58,146 bases of DNA, taken from the NCBI GenBank assembly GCA_041645075.1, contig JBAZQS010000004.1, positions 1 to 58,146 of the forward strand, read 5' to 3'. This document shows positions 52,081 to 58,146 of this stretch, in pieces (positions within the stretch are counted from its first letter, which is position 1; every line of letters starts with the position of its first letter). The notes beneath the pieces are model-generated. The model did not search any database and was not told the DNA's origin. It saw nothing but the letters and a program-made list of their open reading frames with translations. A program made the translations under genes and the position numbers. This stretch comes from JBAZQS01 sp041645075. GTDB taxonomy: Bacteria; Patescibacteriota; Patescibacteriia; 2-01-FULL-39-33.

Positions 52081-52087
52081 ATTTTGT

Positions 52088-52163
52088 GGGCGTGTAGCTC
52101 AGTGGTAGTAGCACAAACCTTATAAGTTTGGGGTCGCAGGTTCGATCCCTGCCACGCCCACCA
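52088..52163 (+). tRNA. tRNA-Ile(TAT)
   Basis: Acceptor GGGCGTG/CACGCCC with CCA encoded (52161-52163), anticodon loop CTTATAA (anticodon TAT), T-arm GCAGG-TTCGATC-CCTGC. The D-arm has one extra T and a mismatched pair (C13). TAT reads the ATA codon; most bacteria use a lysidine-modified CAT tRNA instead. Confidence 0.75.
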
Positions 52164-52174
52164 TATAAAAATTT

Positions 52175-52247
52175 GGGCACTTGGCGCAGTGGTTAGCGCG
52201 TTGCTTCGACATAACAGGGGTCGATGGTTCGAATCCATCTATGCGCA
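52175..52247 (+). pseudogene. Degenerate tRNA-like sequence
   Basis: D-arm (GCGC/GCGC) and T-arm (GATGG-TTCGAAT-CCATC) are perfect, but the acceptor pairs in only four of seven positions, the anticodon stem has a mismatch, and C replaces the usual U33 before a GAC-like anticodon. It probably derives from a tRNA-Val-like gene and is non-functional, or needs unusual processing. Confidence 0.6.
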
Positions 52248-52262
52248 TTGAAAAATTAATAA

Positions 52263-52410
52263 GGACGGCTAGCTCAGTTGGTTAGAGCGTCTCGTTGACA
52301 TCGAGGAGGGTCGCGAAGCGACGGGCAGAAGCGAGGCGAAGACGAGCGTAGATGAATGCGAGCAAGTGCGAGCATTCAGCTCTGCCCGGGAACACAAGTT
52401 CAATTCTCAT
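52263..52410 (+). pseudogene. tRNA-Val(GAC) interrupted by a 74-bp repeat
   Basis: GGACGGC, D-arm GCTC...GAGC and an anticodon arm with loop TTGACAT (anticodon GAC) are intact, but after the variable loop a GTCGC/GCGAC hairpin and the repeat at 52320-52393 replace the T-arm. The 3' acceptor half is lost. A complete tRNA-Val(GAC) follows 10 bp later. Confidence 0.75.
52320..52393. repeat. 74-bp dispersed repeat inside a tRNA gene
   Basis: Same element as 21372-21442 in opposite orientation: 42 identical bases at the start, 18 at the end, and a variable 6-8 base centre. Confidence 0.88.
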
Positions 52411-52420
52411 AAAACAATAA

Positions 52421-52494
52421 GGACATTTAGCTCAGTTGGTTAGAGCGTCTCGTTGACGTCGAGAAGGTCAGTGGTTCGAATCCACTAATGTCCA
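52421..52494 (+). tRNA. tRNA-Val(GAC)
   Basis: Acceptor GGACATT/AATGTCC, anticodon stem TCTCG/CGAGA with loop TTGACGT (anticodon GAC), T-arm AGTGG-TTCGAAT-CCACT. Likely the working copy after damage to the gene before it. Confidence 0.92.
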
Positions 52495-52555
52495 CCCTGA
52501 AAATCTCTTTAAAAATTAGGGTGCATTGCGCCCTGATTTTTGTTAAAATGAATAT

Positions 52556-54091
52556 ATGAAAGAAATTGAGCAAAAATTAATCAATTGGCAAGAAGCTGTC
52601 CTAAAACAGCCGGCTTTTAATTTTATTAAAAAAATAATTAAACAATTTCCCGAAGCCAATATTTATTTGGTCGGCGGCGCGGTAAGGGATATTATCCTTG
52701 AAAGAGAAACAAAAGATTTTGACTTTGTGGTCGGAAAAATAGAAGCGAAAGACATAGAAAAATTTTTAGCCAAAGAAGGAAAAATAAATTTGGTCGGCAA
52801 AAGTTTTGGGGTGTTTAAATTCGTTCCCGACCCCCTCCTTCACCTCCCCCTTAATAAGGGGGAGGGGGGTGGGGGTTTAGATCCCATTGACATTGCCCTG
52901 CCCCGCACCGAGCACGCGAGTATGACCGGCGGTTATCGCGACTTTGAAATTCAAAGCGACAAAAATTTGCCGATTGAAGAGGACTTGGGCCGGCGCGATT
53001 TCACCATCAATGCTCTGGCTTGGGACATTAAAAATCAAAAATTAATTGATGAATTCGGCGGGATAAAAGATTTAGAAAATAAAATTATCAAAGCCATTGG
53101 CCAGCCCGAGCAAAGATTCCAAGAGGACTATACGAGAATGTTAAGGGCCATTAGATTTTCCTGCCAGCTTAATTTTGAAATAGAAAACAAAACCTTATCC
53201 ACCATCAAAAAAAAGGCGGAAGAAATCAGATCAATACCGAAAGAAAGAATCAATGAAGAATTGACGAAAATCATTATGTCCGATAACGCCGAAACCGGAT
53301 TGCGTTCAATGCAAAAAATCGGCTTGATTAAAATTTTAATTCCGGAACTGGAAGAAGGCGTGGGCGTAGGGCAAAACAAGGAACACATTTATGAGGTGTT
53401 TGAGCACAATATCCGCTCTCTCGGCGCGGCGGCCCAAAAAAAATTCAAACTGGAAATTCGGCTGGCCGCCTTATTTCATGATATCGGCAAACCAATGGCC
53501 AAAGAAGGCGACGGTCCTAATTCTACTTTTTATAATCATGACCAAATGGGCGCTAAGATGACCAAGGAAATCTTAAAACACTTGAATTATCCAAATGATA
53601 TTATAAAAAAAGTCACTCATTTGGTGCGTTATCATATGTTTTATTATGCCTTGGATACGGTGAGCGACGCCGGCGTCAGGCGCTTGCTTAATCGGCTCGG
53701 CCAAGAAAATATTGAGGACTTTATTAATGTCAGAATCTGCGACCGCTTGGGCATGGGCCGGCCTAAGGCCAAACCGTGGAAATTAATTGAGCTGGAAAAA
53801 CGATTCAAAGAAGTGGTCCTGGAACCGATTACGCCGAAAATGTTAAAGATTAACGGCCGGGAAATAATGGCCAGCCAAAAATTAAAACCCGGCCCAAAAA
53901 TCGGCTTGCTCTTGAACGCTATTTTAGGAGAAATTTTAGAAAACCCCGAAAAAAACGATAAAGAATATTTATTAAAAAGAGTTGAAGAATTGAATGAATT
54001 TTCGGATGAAAAGCTAAAATCAATGCATCCGGATATTAAATTTTATGAAGAAGAAAGAAAACGGCTCCTTCATCAAAAAAATAAAAGTTAA
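52556..54091 (+). CDS. cca: CCA-adding enzyme / poly(A) polymerase with HD domain
   Basis: A 511-residue class II nucleotidyltransferase: YLVGGAVRDIILERETKDFDFVVG near 36-59 (GG and DxD), RRDFTINALAWD near 146-157, RLSCQLNFEIE-type neck, and an HD domain (LFHDIGKPMAKEG near 308). It adds CCA to tRNA 3' ends, which fits the tRNAs here that lack encoded CCA. Residues near 97-115 (DPLLHLPLNKGEGGGG) are encoded by a palindromic repeat (52843-52865) that keeps the frame. Overlaps rluD by 47 bp. Confidence 0.94.
   Translation: MKEIEQKLINWQEAVLKQPAFNFIKKIIKQFPEANIYLVGGAVRDIILERETKDFDFVVGKIEAKDIEKFLAKEGKINLVGKSFGVFKFVPDPLLHLPLNKGEGGGGLDPIDIALPRTEHASMTGGYRDFEIQSDKNLPIEEDLGRRDFTINALAWDIKNQKLIDEFGGIKDLENKIIKAIGQPEQRFQEDYTRMLRAIRFSCQLNFEIENKTLSTIKKKAEEIRSIPKERINEELTKIIMSDNAETGLRSMQKIGLIKILIPELEEGVGVGQNKEHIYEVFEHNIRSLGAAAQKKFKLEIRLAALFHDIGKPMAKEGDGPNSTFYNHDQMGAKMTKEILKHLNYPNDIIKKVTHLVRYHMFYYALDTVSDAGVRRLLNRLGQENIEDFINVRICDRLGMGRPKAKPWKLIELEKRFKEVVLEPITPKMLKINGREIMASQKLKPGPKIGLLLNAILGEILENPEKNDKEYLLKRVEELNEFSDEKLKSMHPDIKFYEEERKRLLHQKNKS
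52843..52865. repeat. CTCCCCC/GGGGGAG palindrome inside cca
   Basis: CCTCCCCCTTA and TAAGGGGGAGG pair around a short centre. The core matches the hairpins inside the 145-bp element of the groES leader (CCCCCTTATTAAGGGGG). It is read in frame in cca. Confidence 0.75.
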
Positions 54092-55031
54092 TCTTGAAAA
54101 CCGGGGCCAGCGGCTTGATAAATTTTTAGCCGAGAAACTGCCCGATTTATCGCGGTCGCAAATCAAAAAACTCATTAAAAATGAGATAATTTCAGTTAAT
54201 GGCAAAAAATCTTCGGTGCATCAATTTTTAAAAGAAGGGAATATTATTGAAATTTCAAATGACAAATTACCAATATCCAAAAAATCAGAAAAATATATCA
54301 TTAAGGCAACCGCTCAACCGCTCGCCGAACCAAAAATTATTGCCGAGGAAAATGATTTTTTAATAATGGAAAAACCGGCCGGACTGCTGGTCCATCCCAC
54401 CGAAAGAAACGAAACCGATACTTTGGTGGACTGGCTCATTGACAAATTTCCCAAACTCAAAAAAATCGGCGAAAATCCAGAGCGCCCCGCCCTGGTCCAC
54501 CGCTTAGACAAAGATGTTTCCGGCTTAATGATTATTCCCAAGACCCAAGAGGCCTTTGATTATTTTAAACGGCAATTCAAAGAGCATAATATCATCAAAA
54601 AATATATCGGGCTGGTTTACGGGGAAATCAAAAGGGACGAGGCGGAAATAAATTTTGCCATTGGCCGGTCGGACAATAAAAAAGGATTGTTCGTGGCTCG
54701 CCCCAAGAGCAAAAAAGAACAATGGGACGATAAAGCCAAAAAAGCCATTACCAATTTCATGGTCCTTAAAAAATTCAAAAATTATACGCTGCTGGAAATC
54801 CAAATCCTCACGGGCCGCACCCATCAAATCCGCGTCCATCTGCTGGCTTATGGCCACCCGATTGTCGGTGATAGATTATACTTTCTTAAAAAATTAAAAC
54901 CGAAAATTAATCTGGAAAGAATTTTCTTACACGCCTATCATTTATCTTTTATGGGGCCGGACAATAGGCCTTATGAATTTAACAGCAAACTGCCCGATAA
55001 TTTAGAATCAATATTAACGGCTCTGAAATAA
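54045..55031 (+). CDS. rluD: RluD-type 23S rRNA pseudouridine synthase
   Basis: A 328-residue protein with an N-terminal S4 domain (LDKFLAEKLPDLSRSQIKKLI near 22-42) and the pseudouridine synthase core: HRLDKDVSGLMIIPKT near 147-162 (catalytic Asp), and TGRTHQIRVHL near 257-267. It modifies uridines in 23S rRNA; which site is not known. The start overlaps cca by 47 bp; no better internal ATG is seen. Confidence 0.93.
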   Translation: MKKKENGSFIKKIKVNLENRGQRLDKFLAEKLPDLSRSQIKKLIKNEIISVNGKKSSVHQFLKEGNIIEISNDKLPISKKSEKYIIKATAQPLAEPKIIAEENDFLIMEKPAGLLVHPTERNETDTLVDWLIDKFPKLKKIGENPERPALVHRLDKDVSGLMIIPKTQEAFDYFKRQFKEHNIIKKYIGLVYGEIKRDEAEINFAIGRSDNKKGLFVARPKSKKEQWDDKAKKAITNFMVLKKFKNYTLLEIQILTGRTHQIRVHLLAYGHPIVGDRLYFLKKLKPKINLERIFLHAYHLSFMGPDNRPYEFNSKLPDNLESILTALK

Positions 55032-55128
55032 CAGTGTCGGTCCTTTAAACTTTTCAAAACTTGCCAAGGGCATATAATTCTGCTAAAATTGATTCAGGTT
55101 TCTATTTTAAAAATTACGACTAACCATT

Positions 55129-55383
55129 ATGGGCTTACCCAGCAAGAAAAGGACAAAAACATCCAAAAGGCAAAGGGCGTCGCATTTTGCCCTTAAAGCC
55201 GTCAAATTAAATGAATGCCCCCACTGCCATAAGCCGGTTTTGCCATACCATGCCTGCGAATTTTGCGGCTACTATAAAGGCCGGCAAATTATTACCATAA
55301 AAATAAAGAAAAAAACCGAAAAGCAAAGAGCGCAGGCAAGAAAACAAGACGCCAGAGAAAAGGAAGCGCCAAAAAACAAATAA
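55129..55383 (+). CDS. rpmF: Ribosomal protein bL32
   Basis: An 84-residue protein with the L32 pattern: basic N-terminus, a zinc ribbon CPHC ... CEFC near residues 30-46, and CGYYKGRQI. The C-terminal lysine-rich tail of about 25 residues is longer than usual. Followed by nusB after 4 bp. Confidence 0.95.
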   Translation: MGLPSKKRTKTSKRQRASHFALKAVKLNECPHCHKPVLPYHACEFCGYYKGRQIITIKIKKKTEKQRAQARKQDAREKEAPKNK

Positions 55384-55387
55384 GAGT

Positions 55388-55825
55388 ATGTCCAATCGGC
55401 ATTTAGCCAGAACCATCGCCGTTCAAACATTATACCAATGGGATTTCAACGGCCAAAAAGACAATGTCTATGACATTTTAGAGCATAATCGCCAAGAATT
55501 TGCCCCGGAATTTGACGATGGCGGTTTTATCAAGCACCTGATTGAGGGGGTGATTAACAATAAAAAAGAGGTTGACGATTATATCGTTAAGTTTGCCCCG
55601 GAATGGCCCTTGGAACAAATCACTATTGTTGACCGCAATATTCTTCGTCTGGGCACCTATGAATTAAAATTTGATGAAGACATTCCCGCCAAGGTGGCAA
55701 TTAATGAGTCCATTGAATTAGCCAAAACCTTCGGCGGCGAGTCATCCGGCAAATTTGTTAACGGCGTGCTCGGCGCCATTTATAAAGAAATTGGAGAAAA
55801 AAAAGTTGACCATAAAGACCGTTAA
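55388..55825 (+). CDS. nusB: Transcription antitermination factor NusB
   Basis: A 145-residue helical protein with the NusB pattern: RTIAVQTLYQWDF near 8-20, VDRNILRLGTYEL near 84-96, and AINESIELAKTFGGESSGKFVNGVLGAI near 105-132. It joins NusE (S10) on the boxA RNA in rRNA antitermination. Start lies 4 bp after rpmF. Confidence 0.95.
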   Translation: MSNRHLARTIAVQTLYQWDFNGQKDNVYDILEHNRQEFAPEFDDGGFIKHLIEGVINNKKEVDDYIVKFAPEWPLEQITIVDRNILRLGTYELKFDEDIPAKVAINESIELAKTFGGESSGKFVNGVLGAIYKEIGEKKVDHKDR

Positions 55826-55906
55826 ATCCGGGACGGAAAAAAGCCCGGAAAACCCAGAGCATGAGACGGAAACCAATGATAATTTAACCGAAAAATAATT
55901 GAAGCC

Positions 55907-56605
55907 ATGAAAGATATTGCCAAATTAGAAAAAATTTTAAAGGTAAAATTTAAAAATAAGGACTTACTGATTCAAGCCGTGGTCCATCGCTCCTATTTAA
56001 ACGAGCATCCTGAATTTAAATTAGACCATAACGAACGACTGGAATTTTTGGGCGATGCGATTTTAGAAATGGTGGTGACCGATCATCTTTATAAGCATTA
56101 TCCTAATCCGGAAGGCGAGCTGACCAATTGGCGCGCGAGCTTGGTCAATAGTATTACCCTGGCTAATATTGCCGAGCAATTGGACATTGAGCCGTTTCTT
56201 TATTTAAGCCGGGGCGAGGCCAAGGACAGTAACGCCAAAAGCCGGCAATACATCCTGGCCAATGCCATGGAATCAATTATCGGCGCGATTTATCTTGATT
56301 TGGGCTTAATCGCGGTAAAAAAATTTATTGAAAAAAATATTATCAGCAAATTGAAAGATATTCTGGCCAAAAAACTCTATATTGATCCAAAAAGTTATTT
56401 TCAAGAAGCGGCTCAAGAAAAATTAAGCATCACCCCAATCTACAAAGTCCTCAAATCGTCCGGCCCGGACCACGCAAAAATTTTTGAAATCGGCGCTTAT
56501 CTGGAAAAAGAATTGGTCGCCACGGGCAAGGGCACAAGCAAGCAGGAAGCGCAAACAGAAGCGGCAAAAAACGCGCTCGCCCAAAAAAATTGGCAAATTA
56601 AATAG
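55907..56605 (+). CDS. rnc: Ribonuclease III
   Basis: A 232-residue enzyme with the RNase III signature NERLEFLGDAILEMVVTDHLY near 42-62, the second acidic site (NAMESIIGAIYLD near 122-134), and a C-terminal double-stranded RNA-binding domain (about 160-230). It cuts dsRNA in rRNA and mRNA processing. It follows nusB by 81 bp; rpmF-nusB-rnc form a translation/RNA unit. Confidence 0.96.
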   Translation: MKDIAKLEKILKVKFKNKDLLIQAVVHRSYLNEHPEFKLDHNERLEFLGDAILEMVVTDHLYKHYPNPEGELTNWRASLVNSITLANIAEQLDIEPFLYLSRGEAKDSNAKSRQYILANAMESIIGAIYLDLGLIAVKKFIEKNIISKLKDILAKKLYIDPKSYFQEAAQEKLSITPIYKVLKSSGPDHAKIFEIGAYLEKELVATGKGTSKQEAQTEAAKNALAQKNWQIK

Positions 56606-56632
56606 CGGCTAAAAAATTTAAATAAAAATCCT

Positions 56633-57673
56633 ATGCTTATTGATAATTTCCTCAAAGAGGCGGTCAAACAAAAGGCCTCTGATTTCCATTTGGTGGCTGA
56701 TATGCCACCCCATATCCGCGTTAATGGCGACTTAAGGCCATTAAACAAAAAACCAATCGGCGCCAAAGAAATAGAGGCCCTGATAAAAGAATGCCTGACC
56801 GACAATTTATTTAAAAAATTTGTCATTGAAAGAGAGCTGGATTTCGCCCATGAAACCCCTGATGGTTCCCGCTTCCGTATAAACATCCACTGGGAAAAAG
56901 GCAATGTCGGTTTGGCCGCCAGAACCATTCCTTCGCAAGTGCCAAGCATGAAGGAAATCGGCATGTCGGAAGTGGTTTATGATCTTTGCAATCTTGACCG
57001 CGGCCTGATTTTAGTGACCGGGCCAACGGGTTGCGGTAAGTCCACTTCCTTGGCCGCGATGATTGATTTTATAAATAAAACCAAGGGCGTTAACATTATC
57101 ACCCTGGAAGATCCGATTGAGTTCGTTTTCAAGCCGATAAAAAGCATCGTCAGACAAAGACAATTAGGCACCGACATCCTGTCTTTTCAAAACGGCCTGG
57201 TCCATGTTCTGCGCCAAGACCCGAATGTGATCATGGTCGGCGAAATGAGAAATTTAGAAACCATTGCGACGACCATTACTCTGGCGGAAACCGGGCATTT
57301 GGTCTTTGCCACCCTGCATACTTACAGCGCGGCGCAAACCATTGACCGTATTATAGACATCTTCCCGCCCTATCAGCAAAATCAAGTGCGCATGCAAATA
57401 TCACTGACCCTTAAAGGCATTATCTCGCAAAAATTACTCCATAGCACTGACGGCAAAAGAGTCGCCGCCAGAGAAATATTAATCAACACTCCGGCTATTT
57501 CCAACTTGATTCGAGAAAATAAAATCGCCCAAATCAAATCCACGATGCAGACCAGCGCCAAGGAAAAAATGATTACCATGGATGTTGCCATTAAAAAATT
57601 ATATGAGGAAGGCGTTATTGCCCGCGAAATCATGGAAGCCAATATCTCGCCTTTTGATAAAATCGCCTATTAG
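56633..57673 (+). CDS. pilT: Type IV pilus retraction ATPase PilT
   Basis: A 346-residue hexameric AAA ATPase: an N-terminal PAS-like domain (DFHLVADMPPHIRVNGDLRPL near 16-36), Walker A GPTGCGKST near 130, the Asp box IITLEDPIEF near 155, the Walker B HVLRQDPNVIMVGEMR near 196-211 and the His box GHLVFATLHT near 223. It powers pilus retraction, which supports DNA uptake and attachment. The gene is 27 bp after rnc. Confidence 0.96.
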   Translation: MLIDNFLKEAVKQKASDFHLVADMPPHIRVNGDLRPLNKKPIGAKEIEALIKECLTDNLFKKFVIERELDFAHETPDGSRFRINIHWEKGNVGLAARTIPSQVPSMKEIGMSEVVYDLCNLDRGLILVTGPTGCGKSTSLAAMIDFINKTKGVNIITLEDPIEFVFKPIKSIVRQRQLGTDILSFQNGLVHVLRQDPNVIMVGEMRNLETIATTITLAETGHLVFATLHTYSAAQTIDRIIDIFPPYQQNQVRMQISLTLKGIISQKLLHSTDGKRVAAREILINTPAISNLIRENKIAQIKSTMQTSAKEKMITMDVAIKKLYEEGVIAREIMEANISPFDKIAY

Positions 57674-57683
57674 ATTATAAATA

Positions 57684-57729
57684 AAAAAATCAACCCCGCC
57701 TCTCGCGAAAAGTAGGGTTGATTTTTTTA
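57684..57729 (+). terminator. pilT terminator
   Basis: AATCAACCC and GGGTTGATT stem with a CCGCCTCTCGCGAAAAGTA loop, followed by TTTTTT. The loop carries another CCCCGCCTCTC palindrome remnant. Confidence 0.85.
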
Positions 57730-57779
57730 TAATTTTATGATAATCTTAAATTTGTTTAAAACTGAATTAGGCGTTTTAA

Positions 57780-57853
57780 GCACCCGTAGCTCAACTGGAT
57801 AGAGTACTTGGCTTCGGACCAAGGGGTTGCAGGTTCGAATCCTGCCGGGTGCG
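57780..57853 (+). tRNA. tRNA-Arg(TCG)
   Basis: Acceptor GCACCCG/CGGGTGC, anticodon stem CTTGG/CCAAG with loop CTTCGGA (anticodon TCG), T-arm GCAGG-TTCGAAT-CCTGC. CCA is not encoded. Third arginine tRNA in the window. Confidence 0.94.
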
Positions 57854-57856
57854 ATA

Positions 57857-57900
57857 TTAACACTTAACACTTAACACTTAACCATTAACCGTTAACTTAA
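57857..57900. repeat. Tandem AACACTT-type heptamers
   Basis: TTAACAC repeated about three times and then degenerating (ACCATTA, ACCGTTA, ACTTAA), in the spacer between two tRNAs. Confidence 0.7.
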
Positions 57901-57944
57901 AACTTATTGTTAATTGTCAACTGTCAAAAGTTAATTGTTATCGT

Positions 57945-58017
57945 GGGACGTTAGCTCAGTTGGTAGAGCAGATCCCTCTTAAGGATATGGTCGCAGGTTC
58001 GAATCCTGCACGTCCCA
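57945..58017 (+). tRNA. tRNA-Lys(CTT)
   Basis: Acceptor GGGACGT/ACGTCCC, anticodon loop CTCTTAA (anticodon CTT), T-arm GCAGG-TTCGAAT-CCTGC. The anticodon stem has one mismatch at its base (G27/A43). CCA is not encoded. Confidence 0.88.
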
Positions 58018-58060
58018 CTTATTTAAAACCCCCTGATTAATCAGGGGGTTTTAAATAAGT
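58018..58060 (+). terminator. Long perfect-palindrome terminator after tRNA-Lys
   Basis: AAAACCCCCTGATT and AATCAGGGGGTTTT form the stem, with pairing continuing outward (ATTT/AAAT, ACTTA/TAAGT). It works in both directions. The remaining 58061-58146 shows no gene. Confidence 0.85.
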
Positions 58061-58146
58061 GGTGCCTTTTGGTTAAAATCCGAACTTTTTTTGACGAAAA
58101 TCCGGACTGCAAATTCTGACGCTCCGCCCCGCCGCCCGCCTCCGCT

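Noticed and set aside
57854..57944. CRISPR-like tandem repeats
   Set aside because: Repeat unit is only 7 bases with no spacers and no cas genes nearby.

Overview
The window looks like part of a small-genome candidate-phyla-radiation (Patescibacteria, Parcubacteria-like) bacterium. This is an inference from moderate GC, short AT-rich spacers, many leaderless-looking or weak-RBS starts, tRNA genes that mostly lack an encoded CCA, many small membrane proteins with no close named family, and a PilT/LysM-M23/O-antigen-ligase-type gene set. No rRNA, CRISPR array, transposase or phage module was seen.

Layout. 1-3.6 kb: a pyk-ppsA pair (ppsA runs off the left edge) and two small membrane proteins. 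3.6-17.4 kb: one long minus-strand block of metal and thiol-redox envelope genes. It holds a CopA copper ATPase, a cupredoxin, a three-gene split GlcD/GlcF-type FAD/Fe-S oxidoreductase, DUF5676, a TRASH-like zinc finger, SHOCT and DUF3105 proteins, a thioredoxin-CcdA fusion, Cys-motif membrane proteins, two DUF1573 proteins, a double thioredoxin-fold protein, two proteins with the same C-terminal tail LPNMVGGC, an M56 (BlaR1-like) membrane peptidase and a BlaI/CopY repressor. Two near-identical palindromic operators, before the repressor gene and before the first effector gene, suggest one regulon. 17.5-20 kb: groES-groEL with a CIRCE element and an inverted-repeat element in its leader. 20-25 kb: an unknown Patescibacteria-type protein and surface-polysaccharide genes. 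25-36 kb: LysM-M23 peptidase, YifB, LspA, a DksA-like protein, a candidate structured ncRNA with promoter and terminator, a DnaA-box cluster, and pnp-NYN-rpsO. 36-36.4 kb: tRNA-Arg (nested inside a broken copy of itself), tRNA-Arg and tRNA-His. 36.6-49.8 kb: CapA, purL, DedA, tyrS, valS, purE and purC. 50-58 kb: a DHH-like protein with altered active site, an HTH/LAGLIDADG-like protein beside a cluster of intact and broken tRNAs, then cca, rluD, rpmF, nusB, rnc, pilT and two more tRNAs.

Two themes stand out. First, the 8-17 kb block may be an undescribed inducible copper/thiol handling system: sensor and effector share the hexapeptide ACGCAH, two effectors share the LPNMVGGC tail, and the sensor carries a Cys-rich tail where BlaR1 would have its penicillin-binding domain. 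Second, the genome carries several families of small palindromic repeats that sit in intergenic spacers, inside reading frames without breaking them (O-antigen ligase, glycosyltransferase, CCA-adding enzyme and probably others) and inside tRNA genes, much like Rickettsia palindromic elements. All functions are inferred from sequence inspection; no database search was run.
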